Part shown: piece by piece, positions 1-6,916 of the stretch
How positions within the stretch are numbered: the stretch's first letter is position 1
Layout of the letters: each line of letters begins with the position of its first letter
Assembly (NCBI GenBank): GCA_944376785.1
Contig: CALWDV010000034.1
Span: forward strand, 1-11,104
Reading direction: 5' to 3'
Length of the DNA stretch: 11,104 bases
Source: an uncultured Clostridia bacterium
Lineage (GTDB): Bacteria; Bacillota; Clostridia; Christensenellales; UBA1242
Program-made: the position numbers and the translations under genes
Notes under the pieces: model-generated
The model's database searches: none
The model's input: only the letters and a program-made list of their open reading frames with translations
Told to the model about the DNA's origin: nothing

Positions 1-2477
1 TTACAGATGGATTAAAACCTTTTGTAGATGTGTGCGTAAAACAAATTAAAGATTCAGCTGAACTAGCAAAAGCTAAGGGTGACAATGCAAGGAAAGATGA
101 CGAAATTGAAGCTAAGAAAGGTGAAATTGCAGAAAAAAATAATGAAATTACAGAAAATGAAAAAGCAATAGTAGAAACCGAAAGCAATATTGAAAAAATT
201 AAAGAAAGCATAGACAATATGGAAATGCTTCCAGATAAAGAATTGGTTGCTGCTCAAAAAGAAGAGTCATATAATATGGCAATAGTTAAAAGCAGAGAGT
301 TCAATCAAGCTTTAAAATCTTTAATTGCTGTTGTTGACAAACATCAAGAGATGGAAAATGACTTAATCAAAAAAGGTGTTATAGTTGAAAAAGATGGACG
401 TTTTATTCTTCAATTAGATAAATCAACAGAAGATAGCATAAAAGAAAAATCTGTTTATGATGATTTTATGCGTGGATTTGAAAGTTATGAAGAAGATAAA
501 AAAGCTTTAATTGATGGTGTAAAAAATAGAGTTCAAGAAATAACTAAAACAGCTAAAGAAAAATTTGATTTAGTAATTGAAATTGATGCTAGTGGCAGAC
601 CCGTTGTTAACGATAAAAACGAAGTAGTTATTAGATATATAGATAATCCAACAAGAGTTAAGGGTGATATTTCAATTGATGCTATTACTTTATATGAAAA
701 ACAAGAACTAATTTCAATATATGACAAAATTTTAGAAGTTGAAAATGAAGAAGAAAGAAATGGGTTAATCGCAAAACTCCCAAAAGAAGTTCAAAGAGAA
801 ATTCAAAATAATCCTGATAATTATAGAACTATTGTTTCAGAACAATTAAGTGCCGAAAGATCAACAGCTTCTCAAATAGCGCAAGATTTTTTAAAATTAG
901 AAACAAAAGATGAAAAGCACCAATTCCAACAAGATTATTTAAGATATAAACATTATAGAACTGGGAAGTATTTAGATGCTGATAAAGTTGAAGAATCTTT
1001 AACAGTTGAAGAATATGAAACACTTGATAAAGATTTGGCTGAACTATCAGTAGTTGAAGATAAACAAGCAAAAACTGAAACTCTAGTTGAAGATATTGCA
1101 GCAAATCCAGAAAAACCTGCTGAACGTGAATCAACACATAGAAAAGAAACAGAACCAGAAGTAAAACCAGATAAGTATAGGGCTGATGTAGTTGAATTTG
1201 TTGATAATTACAGACAACTTTGTGCACTTGATGATTTTGCTAAAAAATCTAACGAAGAAAGATTGGCTTATGTTGCAGACATGAAATCAAAGGGGATTGA
1301 TACTTCTGATTACGAAAGTTATATTGAAGCAGATGGAAGTGTTAAAGAAACAGAGTTTAGTGCGCTTCAAGAAAAACTTGATAAAGATTTAGAAACTATT
1401 TGTGCAAAACAACCAAAACATGGCACTGCCGAATTTAGTCAATTTGTTGACCAAGCAACTCAGCATTTTATTAATGAACAAGCAAAAGATGGTGTTGTTG
1501 TTGAATCAGAACAACAAGCAAAACAAGATATTGAAAAAACATTAATTACACATCAATTCAATAAAGAACAAGAAGAACAAAATTCTGTTATTATTGAAAA
1601 TGGTGATGTTGAAGCAACTGCTGAACAAAATGATGATAGTAAACCTAATAAAAATAAAAAGATAAAAGTTGAATACACTGCAAAAGGTTGTGAACTTGCA
1701 TTAAAATCAATTAATAAGCTTATTAAAAAATTAGAAGAACAAATTAAAGCAGATAAAGAAAAAGTGGCAGAAGAAAAGAAAGCTTCTGAAAAGAAAGAGG
1801 AAACTGAACCAAAAGTTGAGGAAAAAGAAGAAATTAAAAAATCAAATCCAAAACTACGTCAAGCATATTTAGGTTTAGTTTATGACGAATTGCTTAGTCA
1901 GGTTGGTGGTTTATCATCAGAAGAAACTAAAGAGCTATTTAGTAAAATTGATATTGAAGTTGATTCTGAAAAGTTCAAAGATTATGTGGCTGATGGAAAA
2001 CTAAATGTTACCGAATTTTTGGATAAAGAATATGGAATAAAAGTTGTTGAACAAAAACGTGCAATTACTGCTCAGGTTTCAACTGTAAAAACTGGAACTG
2101 TTAATGAAGAAGGTAAAATTGTTAATAAAGCAGGTGTTTCAGTTGAAGAAAAATTGTATGAACGTTATGAAGCAGGAAACGTGCAAGAAGCTGTTGAAGC
2201 TATTGTTGAAACTAAATCTGTTAGAAAGAAAAAATATATTGCTCGTAATATGATTATTTATGCATTAGGAAAAGGTTTAATCGACAAAGAAACTGTTCAA
2301 TCAAAATCTGAACAACTTGAAAGTATGTTAACAAGTGCTGGATATGAAGTGTCAGATGAAAATATTGATAAATTAGTTAGTGGTAAATTGCCTGGTGTTG
2401 ATATCTCTCCTTTAAAAGAAGTAATAAAAACACAAATTGATGCTAACATTCCTAAAAAAGATAAAGAAAGAGTTTAA
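1..2477 (+). CDS. Large Lys/Glu-rich coiled-coil protein of unknown function (5' end outside window)
   Basis: I do not recognise this protein. The frame is open from the first complete codon (nt 3) to TAA at 2475-2477, giving 824 visible residues. The GTG at nt 30 has no ribosome binding site before it and the frame stays open upstream, so the true start lies outside the window. Near the N-terminal end of the visible part, Ile occurs at six consecutive seven-residue steps (residues 35 to 70, nt 105-212), a clear coiled-coil heptad. A second highly charged helical stretch covers nt about 1670-1850. There is no membrane segment in the visible part, so it is probably cytoplasmic, although a missing N-terminal signal cannot be excluded. 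Three related modules of about 62 residues lie at nt 1188-1379, 1854-2036 and 2241-2426. A structural or scaffold role is inference. A small gene follows after 22 bases, probably in the same transcript. Confidence 0.8.
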   Translation, partial: TDGLKPFVDVCVKQIKDSAELAKAKGDNARKDDEIEAKKGEIAEKNNEITENEKAIVETESNIEKIKESIDNMEMLPDKELVAAQKEESYNMAIVKSREFNQALKSLIAVVDKHQEMENDLIKKGVIVEKDGRFILQLDKSTEDSIKEKSVYDDFMRGFESYEEDKKALIDGVKNRVQEITKTAKEKFDLVIEIDASGRPVVNDKNEVVIRYIDNPTRVKGDISIDAITLYEKQELISIYDKILEVENEEERNGLIAKLPKEVQREIQNNPDNYRTIVSEQLSAERSTASQIAQDFLKLETKDEKHQFQQDYLRYKHYRTGKYLDADKVEESLTVEEYETLDKDLAELSVVEDKQAKTETLVEDIAANPEKPAERESTHRKETEPEVKPDKYRADVVEFVDNYRQLCALDDFAKKSNEERLAYVADMKSKGIDTSDYESYIEADGSVKETEFSALQEKLDKDLETICAKQPKHGTAEFSQFVDQATQHFINEQAKDGVVVESEQQAKQDIEKTLITHQFNKEQEEQNSVIIENGDVEATAEQNDDSKPNKNKKIKVEYTAKGCELALKSINKLIKKLEEQIKADKEKVAEEKKASEKKEETEPKVEEKEEIKKSNPKLRQAYLGLVYDELLSQVGGLSSEETKELFSKIDIEVDSEKFKDYVADGKLNVTEFLDKEYGIKVVEQKRAITAQVSTVKTGTVNEEGKIVNKAGVSVEEKLYERYEAGNVQEAVEAIVETKSVRKKKYIARNMIIYALGKGLIDKETVQSKSEQLESMLTSAGYEVSDENIDKLVSGKLPGVDISPLKEVIKTQIDANIPKKDKERV
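105..212 (+). other. Isoleucine heptad coiled-coil segment
   Basis: Ile codons occur exactly every seven residues six times in a row (105, 126, 147, 168, 189, 210). The intervening positions are mostly Glu, Lys, Asn and Asp. This is a textbook a- or d-position pattern and suggests parallel oligomerisation of the 1-2477 protein. Confidence 0.75.
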
Positions 2478-2485
2478 ATCTAATT

Positions 2486-2491
2486 AAGGAG
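2486..2491 (+). promoter_or_regulatory. Ribosome binding site AAGGAG for the 78-residue protein
   Basis: AAGGAG stands 8 bases before the ATG at 2500, in the 22-base gap after the coiled-coil gene. It supports the small ORF as a real gene. Confidence 0.85.
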
Positions 2492-2499
2492 ATTTTATT

Positions 2500-2736
2500 A
2501 TGGCAAATAATGTTAATATGTATAAGTTTGAGGTTATTGAAGGCATTATTAAAGCAATAGATTTCAAAACAAAAGAAGAAGTTGTTGAACTTGCTAAAAA
2601 AATGATGGAAGCTGCTCAAAGCAATCCAAAATATTCAGCATCTGTTAAAAAAGCTTTTAAAGAAGCTTATGCTGAACTTAGTGCCGAAGATTTAACTTTG
2701 GAAAACTTGTATGAAATAAAAAATATGCTTGATTAA
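2500..2736 (+). CDS. Small helical protein of unknown function (78 aa)
   Basis: I do not recognise a family. The ATG at 2500 follows a strong AAGGAG with 8-base spacing, and the stop TAA is followed within two bases by a terminator hairpin, so this is a real small gene and not a chance ORF. The protein is rich in Ala, Glu and Lys and predicted by eye to be all-helical, with no Cys, no signal peptide and no membrane segment. The sequence reads as two or three amphipathic helices, including one with KEEVVELAKKMMEAA and a C-terminal segment rich in Leu and Glu. It lies 22 bases after the long coiled-coil gene and shares its terminator, so the two are likely co-transcribed and may act together. 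That partnership is inference from position only. Confidence 0.75.
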   Translation: MANNVNMYKFEVIEGIIKAIDFKTKEEVVELAKKMMEAAQSNPKYSASVKKAFKEAYAELSAEDLTLENLYEIKNMLD

Positions 2737-2737
2737 C

Positions 2738-2768
2738 AAAAAAAAGATGCAATTTGCATCTTTTTTTT
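2738..2768 (+). terminator. Intrinsic terminator of the coiled-coil/small-protein operon
   Basis: An A-run is followed by GATGCA, a three-base loop ATT, TGCATC and eight T. The flanking A and T runs extend the stem. The hairpin also has a T-run on the opposite strand, so it could work in both directions between the convergent genes. Confidence 0.85.
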
Positions 2769-2780
2769 GCTTAAAAACAG

Positions 2781-2820
2781 AAAAAAACAAACCATCGTTT
2801 AATTTGATTGGTTTGTTTTT
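2781..2820 (-). terminator. Intrinsic terminator of the aldolase gene
   Basis: The inverted repeat AAAAACAAACCA (2783-2794) and TGGTTTGTTTTT (2809-2820) forms a 12-bp stem with a 14-base loop. It lies just downstream of the aldolase stop codon. Read on the minus strand it ends in a T-run, as expected for a terminator of the minus-strand gene. Confidence 0.75.
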
Positions 2821-2831
2821 ATTTTTAATAA

Positions 2832-3761
2832 TTATTTTGCTTTATTTGCACTATTAAACACTTTTTCAATTTTTTCTTTAACAACTTCGTTAACATATTT
2901 TTTGCCATTTTTTAAGTATTCTCTCATATCAACAGTTTCTGGTTTTAAAGCTAAAATTTCTCTAACTCCTGCTGTGAAAGAAATTCTTAAATCGCTATCA
3001 ACATTAACCTTAACAATGTTATGTTTTGTTGCTGCTTCAAAAAGCATTGTTTCAGGAATACCATTTGCTCCTTTTAATTTTGCTCCATATTTTTCAGCAA
3101 GTTTAACTTTATCTTGTGGAATAGAACTTGCACCATGCAAAACAAAAGGGAAGTTTGGAAGTAATTTTTCAATTTTAGAAAGAATATCAAAACGTAATTT
3201 TGCTTCGCCATTAAATTTATAAATGCCATGACTTGTTCCAATTGCTATTGCCAAACTATCAACTCCTGTGCGTTCAACAAATTCTTTTGCTTGAACAGGG
3301 TTTGTGTATTTTGCTTCATCGTTAGAAGCACTGATTTCGTCTTCAACACCTGCCAAAACTCCAAGTTCTGCTTCAACAGTAACATTGTGTGCATGAGCAT
3401 ATTCAACCACTTGTTTAGTAAGTGCAATATTTTCTTCAAAAGGAAGTGAACTTGCATCAATCATAACATTTGTAAAGCCATTATCAATGGCATTTTTACA
3501 ATCTTCAAAAGTTTTGCCATGGTCTAAATTTAAAATAACAGGTATATTTGTCATTTTGGCTTGGACCATTGCATATATTTCTTTAATTCCTGCATATTTT
3601 ATTGCACTTGTGCTACATTGAACAATAACAGGGCTTTTTAGCTCGTTTGCTGCATCTAAAATGGCAGATAATGTTTCTAAATTAACAAAATTAAAAGCAC
3701 CAATTGCATAATTGTTTTTTATTGCATCTAAGTATAATGTTTTACTATTTTGTAATCCCAT
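2832..3761 (-). CDS. fba: Class II fructose-1,6-bisphosphate aldolase
   Basis: Cytosolic zinc enzyme of glycolysis and gluconeogenesis that reversibly splits fructose-1,6-bisphosphate into dihydroxyacetone phosphate and glyceraldehyde-3-phosphate. At 309 residues it has full length for the family. Expected active-site residues are present: Asp80-His81 in LNLDHGKT (catalytic Asp and zinc His), Glu132 in EAELG, zinc ligands His178 (GTSHG) and His209 (LHGASS), and the phosphate- and substrate-binding stretch at 252-259 (VNVDSDLR, where INIDTDLR-like is usual). The GASSIPQ form fits the clostridial-type class II group. The ATG at 3761 follows AAGGAG (plus-strand 3767-3772) at 5 bases. It stands alone, with its own likely promoter and terminator, and is convergent with the upstream pair. 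Its product feeds the dehydrogenase encoded at 8076-9095, but the two genes are not in one operon. Confidence 0.95.
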   Translation of the reverse strand: MGLQNSKTLYLDAIKNNYAIGAFNFVNLETLSAILDAANELKSPVIVQCSTSAIKYAGIKEIYAMVQAKMTNIPVILNLDHGKTFEDCKNAIDNGFTNVMIDASSLPFEENIALTKQVVEYAHAHNVTVEAELGVLAGVEDEISASNDEAKYTNPVQAKEFVERTGVDSLAIAIGTSHGIYKFNGEAKLRFDILSKIEKLLPNFPFVLHGASSIPQDKVKLAEKYGAKLKGANGIPETMLFEAATKHNIVKVNVDSDLRISFTAGVREILALKPETVDMREYLKNGKKYVNEVVKEKIEKVFNSANKAK

Positions 3762-3787
3762 ATTAACTCCTTATTATTACTAAAAAT

Positions 3788-3816
3788 ATTTTAAAATATA
3801 AAAAAATTATTAGCAA
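3788..3816 (-). promoter_or_regulatory. Candidate promoter for fba
   Basis: On the minus strand, TTGCTA (3811-3816) and TAAAAT (3788-3793) are separated by exactly 17 bases. The predicted start is about 20 bases upstream of the aldolase ribosome binding site. The surrounding DNA is so AT-rich that such boxes can arise by chance. Confidence 0.5.
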
Positions 3817-3864
3817 ATAATTTAAAGTTAAATAATAAAAATTTATTAAAAAACCATATATGTA

Positions 3865-3893
3865 TTGCTAAATTCAAAAAAATTATATATACT
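3865..3893 (+). promoter_or_regulatory. Candidate promoter for the glycosyltransferase-like/surface protein pair
   Basis: TTGCTA (3865-3870), a 17-base spacer and TATACT (3888-3893) form a good sigma-A-type promoter. The leader would be roughly 65 bases. A TATAAT at 3904-3909 is an alternative -10, but it has no good -35 at the right distance. Confidence 0.5.
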
Positions 3894-3913
3894 ATTATTA
3901 ATATATAATGAAA

Positions 3914-3949
3914 TTGTGTGCATTCAAAAGTTTTAATTTTGATTCACAA
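3914..3949 (+). promoter_or_regulatory. Dyad in the leader of the glycosyltransferase-like gene
   Basis: TTGTG (3914-3918) pairs with CACAA (3945-3949), and TCAAAA (3924-3929) pairs with TTTTGA (3937-3942), around a seven-base centre. It lies after the candidate promoter and ends two bases before the AAGGGG ribosome binding site (3952-3957). It could be a repressor operator or an RNA hairpin. No protein is assigned to it. Confidence 0.35.
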
Positions 3950-3963
3950 TTAAGGGGTAATTT

Positions 3964-4854
3964 ATGAAATTAGGTTTTGTTATTCCATTGCTAGATGAAT
4001 ATGATGTTGAAAAAAACTATAATGTAATTGCAAAAGCTTGTGCTGATTGCAATGTTGATTTTGACGTTATTTTTGCTTTGAATTCCAAATTAAGTGGTGT
4101 TTTCACAAAAATAAGAAATGTGTTTGTGGAAAATAAAGCAGTTAAAGCTTTTATGGTTGATAGACCTGTTGATCATTATAAATTAATAACACTTGCAATG
4201 GATAAATGCGAAAACTATGATGCAACAATATTGTATTCCGGAAAAGAAGATGTTAATGCAGATGTTATTAAAGCATTTATAACAAGTTATGAAGCTGGTA
4301 ACAAAATTGTTTATCTTAAAAAAGTTTATAGAGGATTTAAAAAACTTGTTTCAGGTTTTAAATCAATGTTTTATAAATTAGGCATTAAATTGTTGGGTGT
4401 TTTTAAAGATATTAATGCAGAAACAGACATTCAATTATTAGATGCAGATGTTGTTAAAACAATTAATCAACTTCCTGGCAAAAATCGTCAGTTAAGAACT
4501 CTTGATTCGCTTTTATATTACACAACAGACATTATTCATTTGGAAGTGGACTCAAAAGAAGTTGTTAATGCTAATTACACAACAAAAGATAAATCTTATG
4601 TTAAAAATGCAGTGGTGGCTTATTCAAGTTTGGTGGTTGGGCTTGTTGGTGGTGTGTTAAGTTCTGTTGTTTTAGGTGTTGGTTTAAAATGGCACTACTT
4701 AATTCATGTTGGCTTGTGGGTTTTGTTTTTGGTTGGACTTACTTTGTTTTTAGTGTTCAACACAAGAAAAACTTTAACTTATAGAGCTGGAAAGAATGTT
4801 GATCCAAGTGAATTTGTTTCATTAAAAGATAAAATTGAATATTACAATATGTAA
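3964..4854 (+). CDS. GtrB/DPM1-like family 2 glycosyltransferase relative with two C-terminal membrane helices; DxD motif absent
   Basis: The layout matches polyprenyl-phosphate glycosyltransferases of the GtrB/DPM1 type. There is an N-terminal Rossmann-like start (LGFVIPLLDE, residues 3-12), a later segment with FYKLG and TDIQLLDAD (136-162) matching the family's FYRL...GDFRLMDR region, an LPGKNRQLR segment (170-178) like the family's LPE..RF(L)R, and two C-terminal membrane helices at about 216-241 and 245-266. Such enzymes move a sugar from a nucleotide sugar onto a lipid phosphate at the inner membrane face. Where the metal-binding DxD (DADLQ-like) should be, this protein reads SGKEDVNAD (92-100), so ordinary catalysis is doubtful. 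The ATG follows AAGGGG by 6 bases. The surface protein gene starts 67 bases downstream and is probably co-transcribed. A sugar modification role for that protein is inference. Confidence 0.6.
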   Translation: MKLGFVIPLLDEYDVEKNYNVIAKACADCNVDFDVIFALNSKLSGVFTKIRNVFVENKAVKAFMVDRPVDHYKLITLAMDKCENYDATILYSGKEDVNADVIKAFITSYEAGNKIVYLKKVYRGFKKLVSGFKSMFYKLGIKLLGVFKDINAETDIQLLDADVVKTINQLPGKNRQLRTLDSLLYYTTDIIHLEVDSKEVVNANYTTKDKSYVKNAVVAYSSLVVGLVGGVLSSVVLGVGLKWHYLIHVGLWVLFLVGLTLFLVFNTRKTLTYRAGKNVDPSEFVSLKDKIEYYNM

Positions 4855-4860
4855 TAATAA

Positions 4861-4896
4861 AATGCACTGCTTAATTTTAAAAATAAGTAGTGCATT
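4861..4896 (+). other. 13-bp RNA hairpin between the two genes, without a T-run
   Basis: AATGCACTGCTTA (4861-4873) and TAAGTAGTGCATT (4884-4896) form a 13-bp stem with one G-U wobble and a 10-base loop. What follows is ATTACTCTAAGG and not a T-tract, so it is not a canonical terminator. It could be a weak terminator, a processing or stability element, or an attenuator between the two genes. The wobble pairs only in the plus-strand transcript. Confidence 0.6.
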
Positions 4897-4904
4897 ATTA
4901 CTCT

Positions 4905-4913
4905 AAGGTGGTG
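4905..4913 (+). promoter_or_regulatory. Extended ribosome binding site AAGGTGGTG deciding the start at 4922
   Basis: AAGGTGGTG differs by one base from AAGGAGGTG, the full complement of the usual 16S rRNA tail. It stands 8 bases before the ATG at 4922. The in-frame TTG at 4916 would be only 2 bases away and is too close to be the start. Confidence 0.8.
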
Positions 4914-4921
4914 TTTTGATT

Positions 4922-6838
4922 ATGGATTTTTTTAATAATCATAATGACAACTCTAAACGTAATGAAATGTTATTAGATGCCATAATGGAAGAACAAAAAA
5001 ACAGGGAAGAAAAATATAACATAAAAAAAGGTTACTTACTTAAAAAGAGAAAAACTCCTGTTAGTAACCCTTTTGAAAAAGATGTTGAAGATGATGACAG
5101 GAATTTTAAACATAATTCTGTTAATACTTTAAATAATGGTAAACCTGTTTTTGTGGTTAATGGCAAAGGTACTTTTAGAGGAAGTAAAAATTCAATAAGT
5201 AACAAAAATAAATTAATAATTGCTTTAAGCACAATGGCACTTATATTAGTTGCTGCCATAGCTTTTTGTTGTGTTTTTTTCTTTTCAAAACACAATATAA
5301 AAATTGTTTGTGGTAATATTGAAGGAATAACAATAACAAACACTAAAAATGATGAAATTAATAAAATTCAACTTAGAATGTATGAATCTTTTTCATTTAA
5401 AATTACTGTTAACGAAAACTATTCAAATTCAATAATTGAAGTTTGGTATAATAACGTTGAATTAGAACCAAATGAAAAAGGTTTTTACACAATAAAATTT
5501 AATGGGGAAAATGCCGAGTTAAGAATTACTGGTGTTGTTGAAAATGATTATGATGTGGCTTTTGAAAACGTTAATGGTTTAACATTTCAAAAATTAAAGG
5601 AAGACAACACTTTTGAAAATATAACCACAACTCAAACAAACTATTATGGAACTAATTTAAAATTTAGAGTTGTTGATAATGTAACTAATGAAGTTTTAAA
5701 AGAACCTTATATTGCTATTTATAATAACAATAAACTAATGAAAGCAAATGAAAATGGAATATTTGAAGTTTTCTTTGACAAAAATCAAACCATTAGTGGT
5801 GGATATCATAGTCCTTATGAATATTTTAATATTTTGAACATTTCAGAAAATGAAACACCAAACTATGTTGTTTCTGGTTTAACTGAACTTGGTTCGCAAT
5901 CAAAAGTTTTAAAATTTCCAAGTAAATATAACAATTACAATTTAACATATGATTTTTTCTCAAATAATTATTATAATCAAACACAAGAAATAATTATGAA
6001 TAGTGATTGTGTTTTTGACCAAACTGTTTTTGATTATTTTGTTAATTTAGAAAACATTAATGTGTTAAATAGTGGTGAAATTGGATATTATTCTTTAAAT
6101 GGTTTGCTTTATGAAAAAGTTTCAATTGTTTCTTATGCTATTGGCTTAACAGAAGAGCATGTAATTGAAAAATTAATAAAAGTTCCAAACGGATATGGTA
6201 GAAATTTAGAAGAAGGTGCAAGAATTTTAAACATTAATCCTGATGAAATTTGCACGAATGCAATTAACAGATTAAACTATATTAAAACAATTTATATTGG
6301 AAGTAAAACATCTTCAATTCAACCACTTGCTTTAAAAGGTGCTTATAACCAAAACAATTACACAATAAACATTGAAAACAGTGAATATTTTGTGGTTGAA
6401 AACAATGTTATTTACACCAAAGATAAAACCGAAATTGTTGCTGCACCAGCTTATTCAGGTGAATTTAGTGTGCCAAATAATGTTAAAATTAGAGATAATG
6501 CTTTTTCATTTAGCAATGTAACAAAATTAAGTTTTGAAGAAAATGCAACTCTTTCAATTTATGCTTTAAACATGATGGAAAATGTTAAAACTATTGTTTT
6601 ACCAACTAACACTGCAAATATTTATGATATAATGTTTTTTGGAAATATAAATTTAGAGGTTATTGATTTAAGAAATGTTGTTGGAACTATTACAATTTCT
6701 CCAACAGCAACGGATAATTGGTCAAAATTAAAATATATTGTTGTTCCAGATGCACAGTTAGAAAATTATAAAAATGCAAATGCTGAAACCATTTTTGCAA
6801 ATTTATTTATTAGTGCAAGTGAATTTGATAAAAAGTAA
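4922..6838 (+). CDS. Membrane-anchored surface protein with duplicated beta domain and BspA-like repeats
   Basis: The 638-residue product has no identified enzymatic motif. From the ATG, residues 1-96 are charged and presumably cytoplasmic. Residues about 98-121 are one hydrophobic helix preceded by KNSISNKNK, which fits a signal anchor with the rest outside. Residues 126-205 and 209-293 are two similar beta-rich domains, each with a YNN...L...NE.G[FI][YF] core. From about 370 to 615 the sequence has BspA-type leucine-rich repeat features: YYSLNGLLYEK and YFVVENNVIYTKDK segments followed by IV..A, then SVPNNVKIRDNAFS and a late LKYIVVPDAQLENYK. Proteins of this type in Firmicutes and Bacteroidetes are cell-surface and often adhesive; adhesion here is inference. 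The gene follows the glycosyltransferase-like gene and ends in a strong terminator. Confidence 0.75.
   Translation: MDFFNNHNDNSKRNEMLLDAIMEEQKNREEKYNIKKGYLLKKRKTPVSNPFEKDVEDDDRNFKHNSVNTLNNGKPVFVVNGKGTFRGSKNSISNKNKLIIALSTMALILVAAIAFCCVFFFSKHNIKIVCGNIEGITITNTKNDEINKIQLRMYESFSFKITVNENYSNSIIEVWYNNVELEPNEKGFYTIKFNGENAELRITGVVENDYDVAFENVNGLTFQKLKEDNTFENITTTQTNYYGTNLKFRVVDNVTNEVLKEPYIAIYNNNKLMKANENGIFEVFFDKNQTISGGYHSPYEYFNILNISENETPNYVVSGLTELGSQSKVLKFPSKYNNYNLTYDFFSNNYYNQTQEIIMNSDCVFDQTVFDYFVNLENINVLNSGEIGYYSLNGLLYEKVSIVSYAIGLTEEHVIEKLIKVPNGYGRNLEEGARILNINPDEICTNAINRLNYIKTIYIGSKTSSIQPLALKGAYNQNNYTINIENSEYFVVENNVIYTKDKTEIVAAPAYSGEFSVPNNVKIRDNAFSFSNVTKLSFEENATLSIYALNMMENVKTIVLPTNTANIYDIMFFGNINLEVIDLRNVVGTITISPTATDNWSKLKYIVVPDAQLENYKNANAETIFANLFISASEFDKK
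5297..5800 (+). repeat. Tandem duplicated beta domain (two copies, about 80 residues)
   Basis: Copy 1 (5297-5536) and copy 2 (5546-5800) each begin near [IV].G[IL]T[IF], share a SFKFKI/LKFRVV-like strand, then YNN.[EK]L...NE.G.[YF] and a closing I[ST]G. The similarity is at protein level only. It looks like an old duplication of an Ig-like sandwich domain. Confidence 0.6.
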
Positions 6839-6840
6839 TA

Positions 6841-6869
6841 AAAAAAGAACTTAAAAAGTTCTTTTTTTT
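6841..6869 (+). terminator. Intrinsic terminator after the surface protein gene
   Basis: AAAAAAGAACTT (6841-6852), a three-base loop and AAGTTCTTTTTT (6856-6867) form a 12-bp stem that runs into a T-tract ending at 6869. It starts 3 bases after the stop codon. Confidence 0.85.
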
Positions 6870-6872
6870 GTT

Positions 6873-6916
6873 TAAATATCTCTTTTTTTGTGAAAAATTA
6901 TTTAAGGAGATATTTA
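6873..6916 (+). promoter_or_regulatory. Leader hairpin sequestering the aminopeptidase ribosome binding site
   Basis: TAAATATCTCTTT (6873-6885) pairs with AAGGAGATATTTA (6904-6916): 13 consecutive pairs with one U-G wobble and an 18-base loop. The whole AAGGAG ribosome binding site (6904-6909) is in the 3' arm, and the stem ends 2 bases before the ATG at 6919. Translation from any transcript that contains both arms should be reduced. Regulation is inferred, not shown. Confidence 0.6.

Noticed and set aside
30..32. GTG as the start of the coiled-coil gene
   Set aside because: No ribosome binding site precedes it and the frame is open back to the window edge, so the gene starts outside the window.
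829..1227. Minus-strand ORF opposite the coiled-coil gene
   Set aside because: It is a low-complexity, Leu/Gln-rich mirror of a Lys/Glu-rich reading frame, with no ribosome binding site.
2476..2495. AAATCT/AGATTT hairpin around the ribosome binding site of the 78-residue gene
   Set aside because: Only six weak pairs, and the GG of the site is in the loop; likely chance in AT-rich DNA.
2902..3222. Plus-strand ORF opposite the aldolase gene
   Set aside because: It is antisense to a clearly conserved enzyme and has no recognisable domain.
3904..3909. TATAAT as main -10 for the glycosyltransferase-like gene
   Set aside because: No acceptable -35 lies 16-18 bases upstream, whereas TTGCTA-17-TATACT just before it fits better.
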